Below, in pieces: positions 6,238 to 6,418 of a DNA stretch of 6,418 nucleotides. Positions within the stretch are counted from its first letter, which is position 1. Each line of letters opens with the position of its first letter. The stretch spans positions 1 to 6,418 of the forward strand of contig CAIUCF010000224.1 in the NCBI GenBank assembly GCA_903897565.1, given 5' to 3'. Origin of the DNA: an uncultured Rhodospirillales bacterium (lineage in GTDB: Bacteria > Pseudomonadota > Alphaproteobacteria > ATCC43930 > CGMCC-115725). Under the pieces are notes generated by a model, which had not been told where the DNA came from, searched no databases, and was given only the letters and a program-made list of their open reading frames with translations. The translations under genes and the position numbers were made by a program.

Positions 6238-6254
6238 GTATAAGGAACACACCG
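6215..6254 (+). promoter_or_regulatory. Possible rpsO leader stem with the ribosome binding site in its loop
   Basis: CGGTG (6215-6219) pairs with CACCG (6250-6254); after a C-A mismatch, GT (6221-6222) pairs with AC (6247-6248). The 24-base loop holds the truB stop and the rpsO AAGGA, and the stem ends immediately before the rpsO ATG. CCT at 6231-6233 could also pair with AGG at 6243-6245. S15 represses its own mRNA in several bacteria, including an alphaproteobacterium, through differing leader structures. That role here is inference. Confidence 0.35.
6242..6246 (+). promoter_or_regulatory. Shine-Dalgarno sequence for rpsO
   Basis: AAGGA lies eight bases before the ATG at 6255, the clearest and best-spaced ribosome binding site in the window. 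This fits independent and efficient translation of a ribosomal protein gene, in contrast to the coupled starts of ylxR, rbfA and truB. Confidence 0.8.
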
Positions 6255-6418
6255 ATGTCGATTACCGCAGAGCGCAAGCAGGCGCTCATTACCGATTATG
6301 CGACCAAGCCGGGCGATACGGGTTCGCCCGAAGTCCAGGTCGCCATCCTGTCGGAACGGATCCGCAATCTCACGGGTCACCTCGGTGACCACAAGAAGGA
6401 TTTCCATTCCCGCCGTGG
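6255..6418 (+). CDS. rpsO: 30S ribosomal protein S15, 3'-truncated
   Basis: S15 binds the central domain of 16S rRNA early in 30S assembly and forms bridges to the 50S subunit. The first 54 codons are present, of about 89 usual for the family. The product begins MSITAERKQALI and contains the signature DTGSPEVQVAILSERI at about 21-36 and GHLGDHKKDFHSRR at 41-54. The residues known to contact 16S rRNA in E. coli S15 (His41, Asp48 and Ser51 without the initiator Met) are conserved as His42, Asp49 and Ser52 here. The frame runs off the right edge with no sign of damage. In this gene order pnp usually follows, outside the window. Confidence 0.97.
   Translation, partial: MSITAERKQALITDYATKPGDTGSPEVQVAILSERIRNLTGHLGDHKKDFHSRR

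Noticed and set aside
6216..6244. Promoter directly before rpsO using TATAAG at 6239-6244
   Set aside because: At 17-base spacing the -35 position reads GGTGCG, which does not resemble TTGACA, and this -10 would overlap the Shine-Dalgarno sequence.
1..6418. A previously undescribed system or mobile island
   Set aside because: All genes belong to a well-known conserved operon in its standard order. No integrase, transposase, terminal repeats, CRISPR repeats or defence genes are visible.

Overview
This window is a stretch of the conserved bacterial transcription/translation operon nusA-ylxR-infB-rbfA-truB-rpsO. All six genes are on the + strand, and both ends are cut: nusA lacks its 5' part and rpsO its 3' part. 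High GC with strong G/C bias at third codon positions, a YlxR protein fused to an L7Ae-like domain, an IF2 with a very long N-terminus, a NusA with two C-terminal helix-hairpin-helix repeats and the gene order together point to an alphaproteobacterium. The IF2 N-terminus most resembles Rhodospirillales-type sequences. This placement is from memory of the families, and I cannot name a genus.

Layout: positions 1-965 hold the 3' two thirds of nusA, which overlaps ylxR (962-1582) by the four bases ATGA. A 219-base leader (1583-1801) is the only sizeable non-coding stretch. It contains two GC-rich hairpins, a candidate promoter and an imperfect direct repeat. infB (1802-4834) fills the middle of the window. 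rbfA follows after 22 bases (4857-5321) and overlaps truB (5311-6237) by 11 bases. A 17-base gap with a good Shine-Dalgarno sequence leads into rpsO (6255 onward).

The genes work together in gene expression. NusA controls transcript elongation and pausing. YlxR is a small nucleic-acid-binding protein of the same operon. IF2 brings initiator tRNA to the 30S subunit. RbfA matures the 30S subunit and the 5' end of 16S rRNA. TruB makes pseudouridine 55 in tRNA. S15 is a primary 16S-binding protein. Tight spacing and two gene overlaps suggest co-transcription with translational coupling.

I found no mobile element, CRISPR array, tRNA gene, defence module or clearly new system; this is core housekeeping DNA. 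The points that merit a second look are regulatory: the structured infB leader, an AT-richer patch inside truB with a promoter-like sequence, and a possible stem that places the rpsO ribosome binding site in its loop.
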